Positions 53,611 through 62,053 of a stretch of DNA of 64,000 nt are shown piece after piece (position 1 is the stretch's first letter; each line of letters starts with the position of its first letter). Origin of the DNA: Fusobacterium perfoetens ATCC 29250 (GTDB lineage Bacteria > Fusobacteriota > Fusobacteriia > Fusobacteriales > Fusobacteriaceae). The stretch covers positions 416,296 to 480,295 of the forward strand of contig NZ_KK211416.1 of assembly GCF_000622245.1 (NCBI RefSeq), in the 5' to 3' direction. The position numbers were made by a program, and so were the translations under genes. The notes below the pieces were generated by a model, which did no database searches, had not been told where the DNA came from, and worked only from the letters and a program-made list of their open reading frames with translations.

Positions 53611-54534
53611 TTATTCACTCCTTAAATCATCTAAAAATATCTTTATTTCATTTTCTGAAAATTTTTTATTTATTAGTTTTTCTCTAAGAAAAATTAAATT
53701 CAATTTTTTTAAACTATCACTTGAGAAAATAATATCTTTTATAATTCCATTTGAAATTTTAAAAGATATTTTTAAAATACCTTCTTCATAAATAATTTCT
53801 TTTTCAAATATAAATTCAGGACAATTTTCTAAATTCCATTCTTCTTTTTTATATTCTCTATAATATTTTGGAAAAAAAATTTTTTTGTTATAATATTCTA
53901 TATTAACATCTTCAGAAATTTTTTTCTTGTATTTTGTTATTAAAATCTCTTTCAATTCTTTTATATTAATACTTTTATTAAAATCTTTTAAATTTCCTAC
54001 CCTACTTTTTATAGATGAAATTCCTTTAGAAATTAATTTAGAATATGAAGGTTTTAAAGAATTTACCAAATTATCTAAATCAACATTTACTAATAAAGTT
54101 CCATGTAAACACATTTTATTATTTATTTCATAAAATGCTTGACCTGATATTTTTTTATCTTTTATCAATATATCATTTCTTCCTGAAAAAAAACTATCTA
54201 TATGTTTTTCTTTTAAGGATTCTATTAAAATTTCTTGATATTTTTGACTAATTTCTAAATCAGTATTATTAATAAATGTATAATTTAAATTTCCTAAATC
54301 TTGGTAAACTGCTCCTCCTCCTGACTTTCTTCTTAATAATTCTATATTTTTTTCCTTAAGAAAATTTAAATTACATTCTAAATATGGATTTTGATTTCTT
54401 CCAATTATAACACATGGAGAATTTATCCAAAGATATAAAATTTTTTCATTTCCTTTCAAATTCTCTAATAATTCTTCCTCAAGAGCAAGATTATAATAAG
54501 GATCATTTTCTTCAGAAATAATTATTCTATTCAT
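53611..54534 (-). CDS. lplA: Lipoate-protein ligase A
   Basis: LplA attaches free lipoate to a lysine of lipoyl domains using ATP. The 307-residue protein contains NYNLALEE-like PYYNLALEEELLEN, NSPCVIIGRNQNPYLECN, LLRRKSGGGAVYQDLGNLNYTF (the RRxxGGGxVxHD-type loop), GRNDILIKDKKISGQAFYEINNKMCLHGTLLVN and a C-terminal accessory domain. The ATG at 54534 overlaps the preceding dehydrogenase stop by 8 bases, so translation is coupled; a TTG further upstream is less likely. Its natural target is the lipoyl domain fused to the dehydrogenase encoded immediately before it. Confidence 0.92.
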   Translation of the reverse strand: MNRIIISEENDPYYNLALEEELLENLKGNEKILYLWINSPCVIIGRNQNPYLECNLNFLKEKNIELLRRKSGGGAVYQDLGNLNYTFINNTDLEISQKYQEILIESLKEKHIDSFFSGRNDILIKDKKISGQAFYEINNKMCLHGTLLVNVDLDNLVNSLKPSYSKLISKGISSIKSRVGNLKDFNKSINIKELKEILITKYKKKISEDVNIEYYNKKIFFPKYYREYKKEEWNLENCPEFIFEKEIIYEEGILKISFKISNGIIKDIIFSSDSLKKLNLIFLREKLINKKFSENEIKIFLDDLRSE

Positions 54535-56188
54535 AATAATGTATAAATCCTTTTTCAAATCCTAAAGAAGATTCCCATATTGCTTCTGATAATGTTGGAT
54601 GAGGAAATACTAAATTTTTTATATCATTTATAGTTAATTTTTTCTTAATAGCCAAAGTTAATATAGAAATTAAAGATGAAGCTTCTGGTCCAACTATTGT
54701 TGCTCCTACTATTTCTTTACTTTCTTTATTGATTACAATTTTCACAAAACCTGTTGTTTCATTTTCAATTTTAGCCTTTCCATTTGCACTAAATGGAAAC
54801 TTACTTTCTTTTATTTCAAAAGATGGTTTCATATTTTTTGTTATTCCTACAGTTGCAATCTCTGGTACAGTAAAAATTACACTTGGTATCAGTAACTCTT
54901 CTGATTTTTCACAATTATTTAAAATTCTATTTATTACAGAAATTCCTTGTGAATATGCTGCATGAGCAAGTTGAACTTTACCATTAACATCTCCAATTGC
55001 ATATATTCCTTCTATATTTGTTTCAAAAAATTCATTTGTAATGATACCTTTTTTATTATATTTAATTCCTACTTCATCTAAATTCATCCTATCTAAAATA
55101 GGTTTTCTTCCTATAGAAACTAATACTTTATCTGCAACAGAAATATATTCTTTACCATTATTTCTATAAAAAACAACAGCTTTACCTTGTGTAGATTTTT
55201 CTATTCTTAATACTTCTGAAGAAGCTTTAATTACTACTTTTCTTTTTTCTAAAGAGGTTTTTATTATTTGCTTTGCTTCATCATCTATATTTGTTAAAAT
55301 AGTTTCCCCAAATTCTAACATTTCCACCTTAGCTCCTAAAGCTGAATATATACTAGCAAATTCCATCCCTATAACTCCTGCACCTACTATTAATATAGAA
55401 TCTGGCACTTGAAAGTTTTCTAAAACATCTTTACTATCTATACATACATCTTTATTAAACCACTCTGGTATAAAGCTTTCTGATCCTGTAGCAATTATAA
55501 TAGTAGATGTCTTTATAGTATAAAGATTTTTATTATCTTCCACTTGAACTTCTTTATTATTCAATATCTTTCCAAATCCTTCAAGTAAAGTTACTTGATT
55601 AGATTGTAATAAAAATCTTATTCCTTCTTCATTTTCTTTACAAATTTTTTCTTTTCTTTCTTTTATTTTATCTATATCAAAAGAAAAGCTATTTACTTCA
55701 ATTCCAAAAATATTACTTTCTTTTAATTTCGAATAAAAATTAGAGCTTTCAATAAATGTTTTTGTAGGAATACAACCATAATTAAGGCATGTTCCACCTA
55801 ATTTAGATTTTTCAATAAGAACAACTTTTTTCCCTTTTTTAGCAGCATAAATTGCTGTTACATATCCTCCAGGCCCTCCTCCTATTATTACTATATCTGC
55901 CTTTAACTCTTTTTTATTTTTTTCTACAATTGTTTCTATAGATTCTGAATCTTCTATTTCTTTTTCTAAATATTCAAATAAAATATCACCTGCTTTTATT
56001 TCATCTCCTTCATTAATAAGAATTTTAGTTATTTTTCCATTAACTTCTGAAATAACAGGTCTATTTCCTTTTCCAGTTTCTATATTTAATAATACTTGTC
56101 CTTGAGAAATTACAGCATTTTCCTCTACCTCTATTACTCCTACTTTTGCTGTCTTTCCTCCCATTATTAAACCCATTCTTATTTCCAA
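54527..56188 (-). CDS. Dihydrolipoamide dehydrogenase with fused N-terminal lipoyl domain, TTG start
   Basis: A 553-residue flavoenzyme. Residues 1-75 form a lipoyl domain (MEIRMGLIMGGKTAKVGVI, NIETGKGNRPV with lipoyl-lysine about Lys40, and ISEVNGKITKILINEGDEI); the usual ETDKA is ETGKG here. Residues 95-553 are the dehydrogenase: FAD site VIIGGGPGGYVTAIYAA, redox disulfide GGTCLNYGCIPTK, NAD site LIVGAGVIGMEFASIY and catalytic FPHPTLSEAIWE. The TTG at 56186-56188 is taken as start because AGAGGTG lies 6 bases before it and the lipoyl fold begins exactly there; a GTG inside that site and an ATG four codons later are alternatives. No 2-oxoacid dehydrogenase E1 or E2 genes are nearby. Confidence 0.9.
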   Translation of the reverse strand: MEIRMGLIMGGKTAKVGVIEVEENAVISQGQVLLNIETGKGNRPVISEVNGKITKILINEGDEIKAGDILFEYLEKEIEDSESIETIVEKNKKELKADIVIIGGGPGGYVTAIYAAKKGKKVVLIEKSKLGGTCLNYGCIPTKTFIESSNFYSKLKESNIFGIEVNSFSFDIDKIKERKEKICKENEEGIRFLLQSNQVTLLEGFGKILNNKEVQVEDNKNLYTIKTSTIIIATGSESFIPEWFNKDVCIDSKDVLENFQVPDSILIVGAGVIGMEFASIYSALGAKVEMLEFGETILTNIDDEAKQIIKTSLEKRKVVIKASSEVLRIEKSTQGKAVVFYRNNGKEYISVADKVLVSIGRKPILDRMNLDEVGIKYNKKGIITNEFFETNIEGIYAIGDVNGKVQLAHAAYSQGISVINRILNNCEKSEELLIPSVIFTVPEIATVGITKNMKPSFEIKESKFPFSANGKAKIENETTGFVKIVINKESKEIVGATIVGPEASSLISILTLAIKKKLTINDIKNLVFPHPTLSEAIWESSLGFEKGFIHYYE

Positions 56189-56209
56189 AATAATCACCTC
56201 TTTTTAATA

Positions 56210-56647
56210 TTATTCTAGAATAATTTCAGGTTTTTCTAATATAACATTATTTTTTAAAGAATCTCCTACTGGACACATTTTTTCTACTATTTTTACTAAT
56301 TCTTCAATTTGAAATTTAGAAGCTGAACTTTTTATATGAAATTTAAAAGAAATTTTTTGAAATCCTGTTCTGACATTTGGATTACTAAATCCATCACTAT
56401 CCATTTCTCCTACTGCTTCTATTTTTATATCTTCTAAAGGTATTCCATAAAAATCAGCAAATATAATAGCAGTTATAGTTTGACAGGCACTAAGACTACA
56501 TAAAGCTAATTCAACTGGATTCATTCCTTCATTATTTCCTCCTTGATTTTCAGGTTCATCCAAAATAATTGAAAAATCTCTTGCAGTAGCTTTAACCTTT
56601 AATCCTTCTATTTTTTCAGCAAAAGCTTTATAAGTTTTTATTGCCAT
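56210..56647 (-). CDS. OsmC/Ohr-like family protein with two reactive cysteines
   Basis: A 145-residue OsmC-fold protein. Starting at the ATG at 56647 (after GGAG), the family cysteines are Cys55 in CSLSACQTITAI and Cys125 in EKMCPVGDSLKNN, spaced as in OsmC and Ohr peroxidases; GMNPVELALCSLSAC is the classic helix. OsmC/Ohr enzymes reduce organic hydroperoxides with electrons supplied by lipoylated proteins and dihydrolipoamide dehydrogenase. The next gene in this operon encodes precisely such a dehydrogenase with its own lipoyl domain. Other OsmC members instead act as sulfur carriers, so the real substrate is open. Confidence 0.87.
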   Translation of the reverse strand: MAIKTYKAFAEKIEGLKVKATARDFSIILDEPENQGGNNEGMNPVELALCSLSACQTITAIIFADFYGIPLEDIKIEAVGEMDSDGFSNPNVRTGFQKISFKFHIKSSASKFQIEELVKIVEKMCPVGDSLKNNVILEKPEIILE

Positions 56648-56659
56648 TTTTCTCAACTC

Positions 56660-57055
56660 CTAACATCCTCTTGTTAATGCTAAAGGATCTGTATCTCCTT
56701 CTTTAGTAACTATACATAAAGAAACTAAATTTTCTGTTTCAGAAACATTCCAAAATGAATGATTTGCTTCTTCAGGAACATAAACCCATGTTCCTGGTTC
56801 TAAATCATATATTTCTTCTTCAATTTGAAATTTTCCTTTTCCTTGAATGCATACAAACCAATGCACCCAAGGATGATGATTTTTAGCTGCTTTTCCTCCA
56901 GGAACTAAAGTAAAACATCTCATAACATGAGTAGGCCAAAATCTTTCTGGTCCAAAAACAACTCTCTTTGTTCCTCCTAACATGTGCATTCCTGCATCAA
57001 TTTTAGGTAAATCTTCTATTTTTCCAGATAATACTACTTTTTCATTTTCTGCCAT
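56660..57055 (-). CDS. Cupin-domain protein
   Basis: A 131-residue single-domain cupin. The ATG at 57055 follows AAAGGAG; an in-frame ATG 33 bases upstream lies within the preceding gene. Cupin motif one is LVPGGKAAKNHHPWVHWFVCIQGKGKFQIE, giving possible metal ligands His-His, His and Glu or Gln; motif two is PGTWVYVPEEANHSFWNV. The chain ends ALTRGC with a cysteine two residues after arginine, and other cysteines are present near the metal site. It could be a small-molecule-binding protein or a thiol or enol oxidase/isomerase. It lies between the class V aminotransferase and OsmC genes in one operon. Confidence 0.8.
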   Translation of the reverse strand: MAENEKVVLSGKIEDLPKIDAGMHMLGGTKRVVFGPERFWPTHVMRCFTLVPGGKAAKNHHPWVHWFVCIQGKGKFQIEEEIYDLEPGTWVYVPEEANHSFWNVSETENLVSLCIVTKEGDTDPLALTRGC

Positions 57056-57057
57056 TT

Positions 57058-58218
57058 TTATTTCTCCTTTATCATCTTTTCTAAACATTCTAAGAAATTA
57101 TCTATATCCTTTTTGTTATTATAATAATGAATTCCTAATCTTATTCTATCTTTTCCTTGAACCTTAGCTCTCATTTTATTCTTTCTTAATTTAGCTTCTG
57201 TTAATTCTAAAGATTCAGGAACCCTAATTGATACTAATCCAGATCTATATTTTCTATCGTGAGGATATGCTATAGAAACTCCTGAAATATTTTCTATTTT
57301 TTCATATAAATAGTCTGTTAAATCTAATATATAATTCTCTATATCCTTTCCACCTAAATAAAGATATCTTTTTACAGTTTCATAAAGTCCATATAATCCC
57401 ACTGCTGGAAGACCTCCATTTTCAAAACGATATGCTCCTTTATTTACAATAAGATCAAATGGTTCTCCATTTATTCTATCTTCTACATTTGCCCATCCCA
57501 TTTCATTTTGTGATAATTTATTTATAAAATTTTTATCAATAAAAGCAAATCCTATTCCTTGAATACTTTGAAGCCACTTATAAGAAGATGTTGTTAAAAA
57601 ATCTATTTTCATATCTTTTACATTTAAATACATTGCTCCACATGCTTGAGTTGCGTCAACAGCAAAAGCTATTTCATTTTTTCTACAAAACTCTCCTATA
57701 GTTTTTAAATCATGTTTATATCCTGTTCCACTATCAACATAACAAACAGTAATTGCTTTTGTTTTTTCATCTACTAATTCAAAAATTTTTTCTGCTGGAA
57801 TTTGACCATTTATACTCTTTACAACTTTTACATTTATTCCTATTTTTTTCTCTAAATTTAGCCAAACATAAGTCATTGCTGGAAAAGCTGTATCATATAT
57901 GATAACATTATCACCTTTTTTTAATTCTAAACCATTAGTAAAAATATTAAATAATGTTGATGAGTTTTGTCCAAAAGCTATTTCTTCTTTTGACTCTGCC
58001 CCTATCATTTTTACTATATCTTCTCTAACATCATCTGCATATTCCCATTGAATATGATAATCATCGATATCAAGACTATGATCAACTCTAGTTTGTAAAT
58101 AAGAGCACATCATGTTACATGCATATTGAGGAATAAGCCCCATTGTTGCTGTATCTAAATATGTATAATTATTTAAAATTGGATAATTCCAACGTTCTCT
58201 TTCAAATTTATTTTCCAT
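57058..58218 (-). CDS. Class V PLP-dependent enzyme (aminotransferase/desulfurase/epimerase-like)
   Basis: A 386-residue fold type I PLP enzyme. The N-terminal NYTYLDTATMGLIPQYA, the QNSSTLFNIFTNGLELKKGD phosphate region, PLP-binding Asp in IAFAVDATQACGAM, PLP lysine in TTSSYKWLQSIQGIGF and GGLPAVGLYGLYETV are typical of the class V group that includes cysteine desulfurases, isopenicillin N epimerase and selenocysteine lyase. I do not see the flexible active-site cysteine loop of classical NifS/IscS desulfurases near residues 320-335, which argues for lyase, transaminase or epimerase activity. The gene is the second in the sigma-54 operon, 14 bases after the symporter. Confidence 0.85.
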   Translation of the reverse strand: MENKFERERWNYPILNNYTYLDTATMGLIPQYACNMMCSYLQTRVDHSLDIDDYHIQWEYADDVREDIVKMIGAESKEEIAFGQNSSTLFNIFTNGLELKKGDNVIIYDTAFPAMTYVWLNLEKKIGINVKVVKSINGQIPAEKIFELVDEKTKAITVCYVDSGTGYKHDLKTIGEFCRKNEIAFAVDATQACGAMYLNVKDMKIDFLTTSSYKWLQSIQGIGFAFIDKNFINKLSQNEMGWANVEDRINGEPFDLIVNKGAYRFENGGLPAVGLYGLYETVKRYLYLGGKDIENYILDLTDYLYEKIENISGVSIAYPHDRKYRSGLVSIRVPESLELTEAKLRKNKMRAKVQGKDRIRLGIHYYNNKKDIDNFLECLEKMIKEK

Positions 58219-58232
58219 TTTTTCTCCTTATT

Positions 58233-59486
58233 TTACTCTTTTGAAGTTAAATCTTTATGTATCCAATCTTTTCCTTCTACTAATTTTGAAACCATCATAG
58301 AAGCAATAGTGTCTCCAGTAGCATTTATACATGTTCCAGGTGGGTCTACTAAAAATCCTATTGTAGCTATAATTGGAAACGCTTCTGCAGGGAATCCATA
58401 AAGACTTACTATTAACATTTCACCTATTAATCCACCACCAGGAACTCCTGACATAACTACACCTGACATAACTGCTATAACCATTGCAGAAACGAATGTT
58501 CCTACTCCTGTAAAAGATTTTCCAAATATTCCAAATAAAAATGCTATTTTTAATAAAGTTGAAAATACTGTACCATCCATATGCATTGTTGCTCCAAGAG
58601 GTAAAACAATTTCTCTAATATCTTTAGGTACTCCTATATTTTTAGCAGCTTCTAAATTTACAGGTAAAGTAGCAACAGAACTTTGAGTTGCTATAGAAGT
58701 AGCAGTTGGAGGTAATATATATTTCCACATTCTTCTAACTCCTTCTTTTCCTGCAGACCAGTAAGCATATATAGGAAAGAATATAACAAAGTATAAGAAA
58801 CATGCTGGGTAATATATTAACATTGCATGTCCATATGCTCCTAATAAATTTGGTCCAAATTCTCCTACAAGATTTGCAAAATATGCTCCTAATCCTATTG
58901 GTGCATATAGCATAATAATATTAACTATTTTCATCATTACTTCTGCTAAATTATTTATAACTTTACCTAAAGGACTCTCTTTTCCTCCACAAACACTTAT
59001 ACAGAAACCAAACAATATAGAAAATAATATTAATGGTAACATATTTTGACGAGATAATAATCCAGAAAAATCATTTACTGTTAAAGCTTTAATAATAGCT
59101 GATGATAAACTTATTTTTTCAATAGAAGCTGCACTTTCTAAAGTAATATTTACACCTGCTGCTGGTGGAAATAAAGTAACTAACACTATTATTAAGACAC
59201 CTGCTATAATTCCTGTTATTGTAAATACTCCTATTAAGCTTGATAAAATTTTTCCTAAACGTTTCATATCTAACATATTTCCTATAGCACTAGCTATTGT
59301 TGAAAATACTAAAGGAACTATTGCTGTAAACATTAAATTTAAAAATATTTCACCAAAAGGTTTTAAAACAGTTGCTCTTTCTCCCATAACGATTCCTATT
59401 ATAGAACCTATTATAATTGAAGAAATTAATAATATAGGAAACTTATAACTTGCCCATACACTTTTTTTACTTTCTGTGTTACTCAT
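58233..59486 (-). CDS. Dicarboxylate/amino acid:cation symporter (DAACS, GltP-like)
   Basis: A 417-residue inner-membrane transporter of the glutamate/aspartate/dicarboxylate family. It contains AIVPLVFSTIASAIGNM, the serine-rich re-entrant loop ATQSSVATLPVNLEAAKNIGV, the GATMHMDGTVFSTLLKI signature and GVPGGGLIGEMLIVSLYG, followed by VDPPGTCINATGDTIASMMV. Family members carry glutamate, aspartate, serine/threonine, cystine or C4-dicarboxylates. It is first in the sigma-54 operon and so probably brings in the substrate for the PLP enzyme encoded next. Confidence 0.92.
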   Translation of the reverse strand: MSNTESKKSVWASYKFPILLISSIIIGSIIGIVMGERATVLKPFGEIFLNLMFTAIVPLVFSTIASAIGNMLDMKRLGKILSSLIGVFTITGIIAGVLIIVLVTLFPPAAGVNITLESAASIEKISLSSAIIKALTVNDFSGLLSRQNMLPLILFSILFGFCISVCGGKESPLGKVINNLAEVMMKIVNIIMLYAPIGLGAYFANLVGEFGPNLLGAYGHAMLIYYPACFLYFVIFFPIYAYWSAGKEGVRRMWKYILPPTATSIATQSSVATLPVNLEAAKNIGVPKDIREIVLPLGATMHMDGTVFSTLLKIAFLFGIFGKSFTGVGTFVSAMVIAVMSGVVMSGVPGGGLIGEMLIVSLYGFPAEAFPIIATIGFLVDPPGTCINATGDTIASMMVSKLVEGKDWIHKDLTSKE

Positions 59487-59566
59487 AATTAAATCCTCCT
59501 TGTTTTAGAATATATCTTCCGGATAAATATATTTTTTTATTTTTTTAGTACATATAAATTATACAA

Positions 59567-59581
59567 GCAAAACAAATGCCA
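59567..59581 (-). promoter_or_regulatory. Sigma-54 (-24/-12) promoter of the symporter operon
   Basis: On the minus strand the sequence reads TGGCAT (59581-59576), five bases TTGTT, then TTGC (59570-59567). The GG and GC doublets are separated by exactly ten bases, matching the RpoN consensus TGGCAC-N5-TTGC with one mismatch. It lies about 80 bases before the symporter ATG. A gene for a sigma-54 activator begins just upstream. Confidence 0.88.
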
Positions 59582-59705
59582 TTCTTTCAAATATATTTTA
59601 AAACCTTTATATTTAAAGAATTAGGAGTTTTTATTAAAAATGCTTTTTATAAAAAATATTTTATTTTTCTTTAATTGAATTCTTTTTATTATAAATAATT
59701 TAATT

Positions 59706-59723
59706 TACAATAATTATATTGTA
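59706..59723. promoter_or_regulatory. Candidate upstream activator site for the sigma-54 regulator
   Basis: TACAATA (59706-59712) and TATTGTA (59717-59723) form a perfect 7-base inverted repeat with a 4-base spacer. It lies about 130 bases upstream of the -24 element, the usual distance for an enhancer site that allows DNA looping. Confidence 0.5.
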
Positions 59724-59745
59724 TTCATTATTTATAAAATATACA

Positions 59746-61809
59746 CTATTTTTCTTTTAAATATTCATTTAAAAAATTTTTCCCTTCCATAGTTATTGTA
59801 TTTCCTATCTTTCCTCTTTTTATTTCTATAAATTTTTTTAAATTTAATATTTCTAAAATTTTTCTTATTTCATAAAATGAAAGATTTAAGTGGCTATTTT
59901 TGGCCAATATATATATTTTTTCTCGACCAATAAATATTTTTTTCTCATTATATTCTTTTATTTTTTCTAAAACAAAAATTTCTTTATCATTTAGTTTTTC
60001 TTCCTCTATTCTCATAAAATTTTCTTTTTCTATATTTAATATTTTATTTTTTTCTTTAAAGAAATTTGATGGTAAATCTTCTATTTCTATAGTTTTTTTA
60101 TCCAAAAAGAAAAAATAATCTATATAATTCCTTAATTCCCTAATATTTCCTCTCCAATAATAAGAATACAATGCTTTTTTTACTTCTGAACTTAAATATA
60201 GTTTTTTCTTATTTTCTTCTGAAAAAGCTTCTATTAAAGGAAAAATATCCTCTGGTCTTTCACGCAAAGGAGGAATATTTATTTGTAAAGTACTTAGTCT
60301 ATAATATAAATCTTCCCTAAACTCTCCTCTTAACATCATTTCTTCCAAATCCCTGTTAGTTGCTGCTATTATTCTTACATCTATTGATATTAATTTAGTA
60401 TCCCCTAACCTCATAAATTCTTTTTCTTGAATAACTCTTAATAATTTTAATTGTAATAAAGGAGTCATTCCCTCTATTTCATCTAAAAATAATGTTCCGT
60501 TATGAGCAAATTCAAAGAATCCCATTTTTCCTCCTCTTTTTGCTCCTGTAAAAGCCCCATCGACATATCCAAATAATTCACTTTCTAATAAATTTTCAGG
60601 TAATGCACCACAGTTTAAAGCAATAAATGGAAAATTTTTTCTTTCAGAAGAATTATGTATAGACTGTGCAAATAACTCTTTTCCTGTTCCACTTTCTCCT
60701 GTTATTAAAATAGGAGATTTTGTTTTAGACATTTTTTCAGCCATTTTTTTTATATTAATCATTTTATTACTTATTCCTATGATATCTGAAAACGTATATT
60801 TCGCTACATGCCCTTTATTTAATAATTGATTACGAACTTTTTGCTGTTTTTCTTCTTCTTCTTTAAAATATTGTAAAATAGTTAAAAACCCCTTATTTTT
60901 TTGATTATAATTAATAGGATAGATACTTATAGTTATTAAATTATCATCAATTTTAATCAATTTTGAATCTACTTTTTTTAATCCATTTTTAAATTCATCA
61001 AAAGGTAAAAAAGGAAAAAGTTCTTCTGCTTTCTCTCCTATTTTTAAAGATAAATCTTGTTTTAAAATCCCTTCTGCTTTCTTATTCGAAATAAAAATCT
61101 TTCCCTCTTCATTAACACCTAAAACCCCAATTTCTAAAATATCAATAATATTTTGAAAACCTAATTCTAATTGTAAACTTCTTCCAAATAATTCATCAAA
61201 ATTATAACTATTTGATGTAATGGAAGATAAATGTTTTTTCCATCTTTGACTTTCCCAAAGATTATACATTTTTAATTTTAAAGCAATTTCAACTAATGTA
61301 CCGTTATCTACCTCACGTTGTCCTATATTAATTATATTTTCTATTCCTGAAGGAACAAACCTCTCTTCATCTGGAGTTATTGCATATTTTATATCTTTAT
61401 CTTTTATCTCTTTAAGATTTGCTCCTGGGTAAAACGGAATATAATTAAATTGGTTTAGACCTAATTGAATTAAACTAGTTATAGCCTCTTGTGCCATTTC
61501 TTTATTTAAATTTACTAATAAAACATTTTCTTTTTTGGGGATATTTTTTAGTTTTTCAAGATTTTTCTTAGAAAAGGTTACATGCAAAATTACAACAGGT
61601 ATTTCCTTAGCTATATCTTTATAAAAAGAAGGTAATTTTTCTAAGGCGTCTGTAGTTATACAAAATAAGTCAGCACTTACCTTTAAATTTTCTATATTAG
61701 CAACTATTTCCGAATAAACTTCTACCTTATTTTCTAATAAAAATTTTAAATGATTAGCATGAAAAGTTCCTGCTCTTTTATCACAAGTTATTACAACAAT
61801 TTTCTTCAT
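59746..61809 (-). CDS. Sigma-54-dependent transcriptional activator, atypical DNA-binding end
   Basis: A 687-residue enhancer-binding activator. Residues 1-190 are an unidentified sensor with a PrpR_N-like alternating fold (VVITCDKRAG, FCITTDALEKLPSFYKDIA, IPVVILHVTFS). A PAS-like domain follows (about 205-320, DILEIGVLGVNEEGKIFISNKKAEG). The AAA+ domain spans about 345-590: Walker A GESGTGKELFAQSIH, the sigma-54 contact loop GAFTGA in GYVDGAFTGAKRGG, Walker B GTLFLDEIEG and R-finger FREDLYYRL. The C-terminal end (SFYEIRKILEILNLKKFIEIKRGKIGN) looks like a winged helix rather than the usual Fis-type helix-turn-helix. It is read in the same direction as the operon it probably controls. Confidence 0.92.
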   Translation of the reverse strand: MKKIVVITCDKRAGTFHANHLKFLLENKVEVYSEIVANIENLKVSADLFCITTDALEKLPSFYKDIAKEIPVVILHVTFSKKNLEKLKNIPKKENVLLVNLNKEMAQEAITSLIQLGLNQFNYIPFYPGANLKEIKDKDIKYAITPDEERFVPSGIENIINIGQREVDNGTLVEIALKLKMYNLWESQRWKKHLSSITSNSYNFDELFGRSLQLELGFQNIIDILEIGVLGVNEEGKIFISNKKAEGILKQDLSLKIGEKAEELFPFLPFDEFKNGLKKVDSKLIKIDDNLITISIYPINYNQKNKGFLTILQYFKEEEEKQQKVRNQLLNKGHVAKYTFSDIIGISNKMINIKKMAEKMSKTKSPILITGESGTGKELFAQSIHNSSERKNFPFIALNCGALPENLLESELFGYVDGAFTGAKRGGKMGFFEFAHNGTLFLDEIEGMTPLLQLKLLRVIQEKEFMRLGDTKLISIDVRIIAATNRDLEEMMLRGEFREDLYYRLSTLQINIPPLRERPEDIFPLIEAFSEENKKKLYLSSEVKKALYSYYWRGNIRELRNYIDYFFFLDKKTIEIEDLPSNFFKEKNKILNIEKENFMRIEEEKLNDKEIFVLEKIKEYNEKKIFIGREKIYILAKNSHLNLSFYEIRKILEILNLKKFIEIKRGKIGNTITMEGKNFLNEYLKEK

Positions 61810-61938
61810 TTTAACTCCTATTATTTCTTTATAAAATTTTTATAATATAATTATAGGATATTTTTTATATTTTTCAATCTAAAATAATATTAAATTAAAA
61901 TAAGAATAAAAATTTAAATCATAATTTTCTTTAAATAT

Positions 61939-61971
61939 AAAAAGACATGTAATATTATTACACGTCTTTTT
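61939..61971 (-). terminator. Terminator downstream of the broken nudix gene
   Basis: AAAAAGACATGTAATA (61939-61954) and TATTACACGTCTTTTT (61956-61971) pair. The single non-Watson-Crick position is G-U on the minus strand and A-C on the plus strand, so it mainly serves the minus-strand gene that ends at 62054. Confidence 0.7.
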
Positions 61972-62053
61972 ATATTGTCTCTAAAATTAACTACTTATAC
62001 TTTAAAGTATTTTATTTTTTTATATTATTTAATAATTTATAGCTATTTATATT

